Below, piece by piece: positions 63,701 through 64,000 of a stretch of DNA of 64,000 nt (positions within the stretch are counted from its first letter, which is position 1; the number at the start of each line of letters is the position of its first letter). A program made the position numbers and the translations under genes. A model generated the notes under the pieces. The model ran no database searches and was not told where the DNA came from. It saw only the letters and a list, made by a program, of their open reading frames with translations. Origin of the DNA: COE1 sp964387365 (GTDB lineage: Bacteria; Bacillota; Clostridia; Lachnospirales; Lachnospiraceae); assembly GCA_964387365.1 (NCBI GenBank), contig CAYLWP010000001.1, positions 57,305 through 121,304 of the forward strand, written 5' to 3'.

Positions 63701-63942
63701 AGGTGGCGTACAAGCACTTTTATCTGCAGCCTTATCCGGGAGGGGGGCTTTCCTATGCAAAGGGAAGCTATGAGAGTATGTATGGTACGATCGTAAGTGA
63801 ATGGAAGGTGGATGGGGACGCCATCCGTTATCATTTTGAGATACCGGCTAATACCACAGCGACTCTGACCTTGCCGGGTTCAGAGTATGTGAATGTGGAG
63901 TTGGAAGCAGGAATTTATGATTATGAAGTGCTTGTGAAATAA
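60763..63942 (+). CDS. GH78 alpha-L-rhamnosidase, lipoprotein
   Basis: The protein is 1059 aa. The N-terminus is a lipoprotein signal with lipobox LSGC (Cys21), so it should be anchored on the outer face of the membrane. After an Ig-like domain (residues about 30-135, with PYFSWKM and DYFWQVKVWD) comes a laminin-G-like insert with ESAPTGFIWGADEG. Next is the rhamnosidase N-domain with RLYATALGIFDIHVNG and ASPGQSYYYEEVYYRTYDIT. The catalytic barrel has DIPTDCPQRDERFGWTGDAQ near residue 667, a GH78 signature. The end has typical GH78 C-terminal beta-sandwich motifs. It would trim or degrade rhamnose-containing glycans, either its own or from the environment. AAAGGAATAAAG precedes the ATG. Confidence 0.93.
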   Translation: MKQIMKSFILLGLFITILSGCSGMESSTAQIVELTVNNKSNPIGIDTTPYFSWKMQDTVQGQRQTAYRILVSESEEDLQDKRYVWDSGKQESDVSVAIEYTGDVLQEEQDYFWQVKVWDKDGRQTDSDIASFEMGKLTQQWENTHWIMAEKEQNVEAAYLTTQYDISYKFRMESAPTGFIWGADEGRYGTYNLWKFDVSGDTVTFEMAQMHDEVVLQSQRVELEAFDGQAFLEQEHQVRIRVSDTQVITYLDDVQISNRTDMAKTPVAGIGLWVERDYDKAWYDDILVVDASDRILYQDDFEDESSHMFSPYYLKIEDGWARADSGYVVVLGYEVPAPMFRKSFTTEEGKEIESARLYATALGIFDIHVNGTDVCEEYASPGQSYYYEEVYYRTYDITQELVFGDNVIGFMLGHGRYDRAKEAWGDNIALCAQAVIRYTDGTRQVIGTDDTWLAYTDGPVRSDDIYCGEYYDANYEVANWSAVSCDESAWKTAKIYTDSDHLIKKAAIANGVKRLDTLQPVSVQEPVPGIYVYDLGQNFNGVCSIRMKGRPGQTVTIRYAEYLNHDTLVDQDDEPGTIWTRNLFMADNTDYYTFASDEEVIYTPAFSYRGFRYVQISGLDEALTLENVQGLVLATDNERTGFFECSDEKMNRLYNSIYWTQLSNYVDIPTDCPQRDERFGWTGDAQVYAYTGALNANTDNFMNQYLSSLRSGQMENGAYLQVSPDWKTTGGSNGWSDAGVILVWEMYQQFGNRQVIRENLEAMCRYADYLVETSDAFIREHVAYNDHNALSYMDAACCNTAQCAYVMDLMSRMCKAVHEEELAEKYADFFEQYRAAWQERYLGEDGSIGNWLPSEYTVALAYGLYPKELEQSGADKLNISVGAADYHASTGYIATPQLLKTLCKYGYVDAAYRLVLQNGYPSWNEMLGNGSTTMTERWDSVYKNADGTISIIGSLNHLGLGSMGEWFYTEVLGIKRDESQVAYKHFYLQPYPGGGLSYAKGSYESMYGTIVSEWKVDGDAIRYHFEIPANTTATLTLPGSEYVNVELEAGIYDYEVLVK

Positions 63943-63952
63943 TTAAACCCGA

Positions 63953-63986
63953 ATTATTCATGAAGCTCTAATCCCTTCATGATAAT
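63953..63986. terminator. Hairpin after the rhamnosidase gene, possible terminator
   Basis: TCATGAAG (63958-63965) and CTTCATGA (63975-63982) form a perfect 8-bp stem with a 9-nt loop, extended by ATTAT/ATAAT with a one-base bulge. It lies 10 bases after the GH78 stop. No strong T-run follows, so termination efficiency is doubtful. Confidence 0.4.
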
Positions 63987-64000
63987 CCGATATCTTGTTT

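Noticed and set aside
1..64000. CRISPR arrays, tRNA and rRNA genes
   Set aside because: No regularly spaced repeats, cloverleaf-like segments or rRNA-like stretches were noticed on reading; a dedicated scan (tRNAscan-SE, a CRISPR finder) was not possible.

Overview
The window is one long surface-glycan (capsule or cell-wall polysaccharide) biosynthesis locus. The organism looks like a low-to-moderate GC Gram-positive of the class Clostridia, most likely Lachnospiraceae. The basis is AGGAGG-type ribosome sites, GTG/TTG starts, short or overlapping gene junctions, and the mix of families (TupA-like ATP-grasp, LTA-synthase-like enzyme, DUF5672, DUF6625, AAA-ATPase-like/PD-(D/E)XK proteins, DUF6056). 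The genus cannot be fixed from sequence alone. Nearly everything reads on the + strand; the exceptions are one acyltransferase and one insertion sequence.

Layout. 1-10 kb: two asparagine-synthase-type amidotransferases (the first cut by the window edge) around a GT4, a TupA-like ligase, a GT11 fucosyltransferase and a GT2, then a membrane O-acyltransferase (MBOAT) with an SGNH partner. 10-17 kb: a PglK-type ABC flippase, a second GT11-like enzyme, an out-of-place AAA-ATPase/PD-(D/E)XK protein, and DUF5672, GT17 and GT2 transferases. 17-31 kb, visibly more AT-rich: a Wzy-type polymerase, more transferases (GT4, GT11, DUF6625, CgeB-like, capsule-type GT-B), a second ABC flippase, and an LTA-synthase-like phosphoglycerol transferase. 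31-34 kb: after a strongly structured intergenic element come a NeuB-like synthase, a CMP-sugar synthetase fused to a HAD phosphatase, and a UDP-glucuronate decarboxylase with its own promoter. 34-50 kb: two related Wzy-like proteins on either side of a GT26-GT4 fusion, then a run of GT2, GT4, GT11, GT10 and CgeB-like transferases, with a minus-strand acyltransferase in the middle and a ParB-like/nucleotidyltransferase-like protein at the end. 51-55 kb: a Wzm/Wzt ABC exporter and two more transferases. 55-59 kb: a decayed stretch with a truncated ORF, an IS4-type element whose transposase is frameshifted, and a DUF6056-like membrane gene broken into three frames. 59-64 kb: an intact GT-C-type membrane glycosyltransferase and a GH78 alpha-L-rhamnosidase lipoprotein.

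Inferred joint function: about 28 transferases assemble one or more heteropolymers that probably carry fucose, a nonulosonate (sialic-acid-like or Kdn-like) sugar and a UXS-derived pentose. Decoration would be by O-acyl groups, phosphoglycerol and amide-linked groups. Three polymerase-like proteins, two PglK-type flippases and one Wzm/Wzt pair suggest several export routes or the merger of formerly separate clusters. No tRNA, rRNA or CRISPR array was recognised. All family calls come from reading motifs, without database searches.
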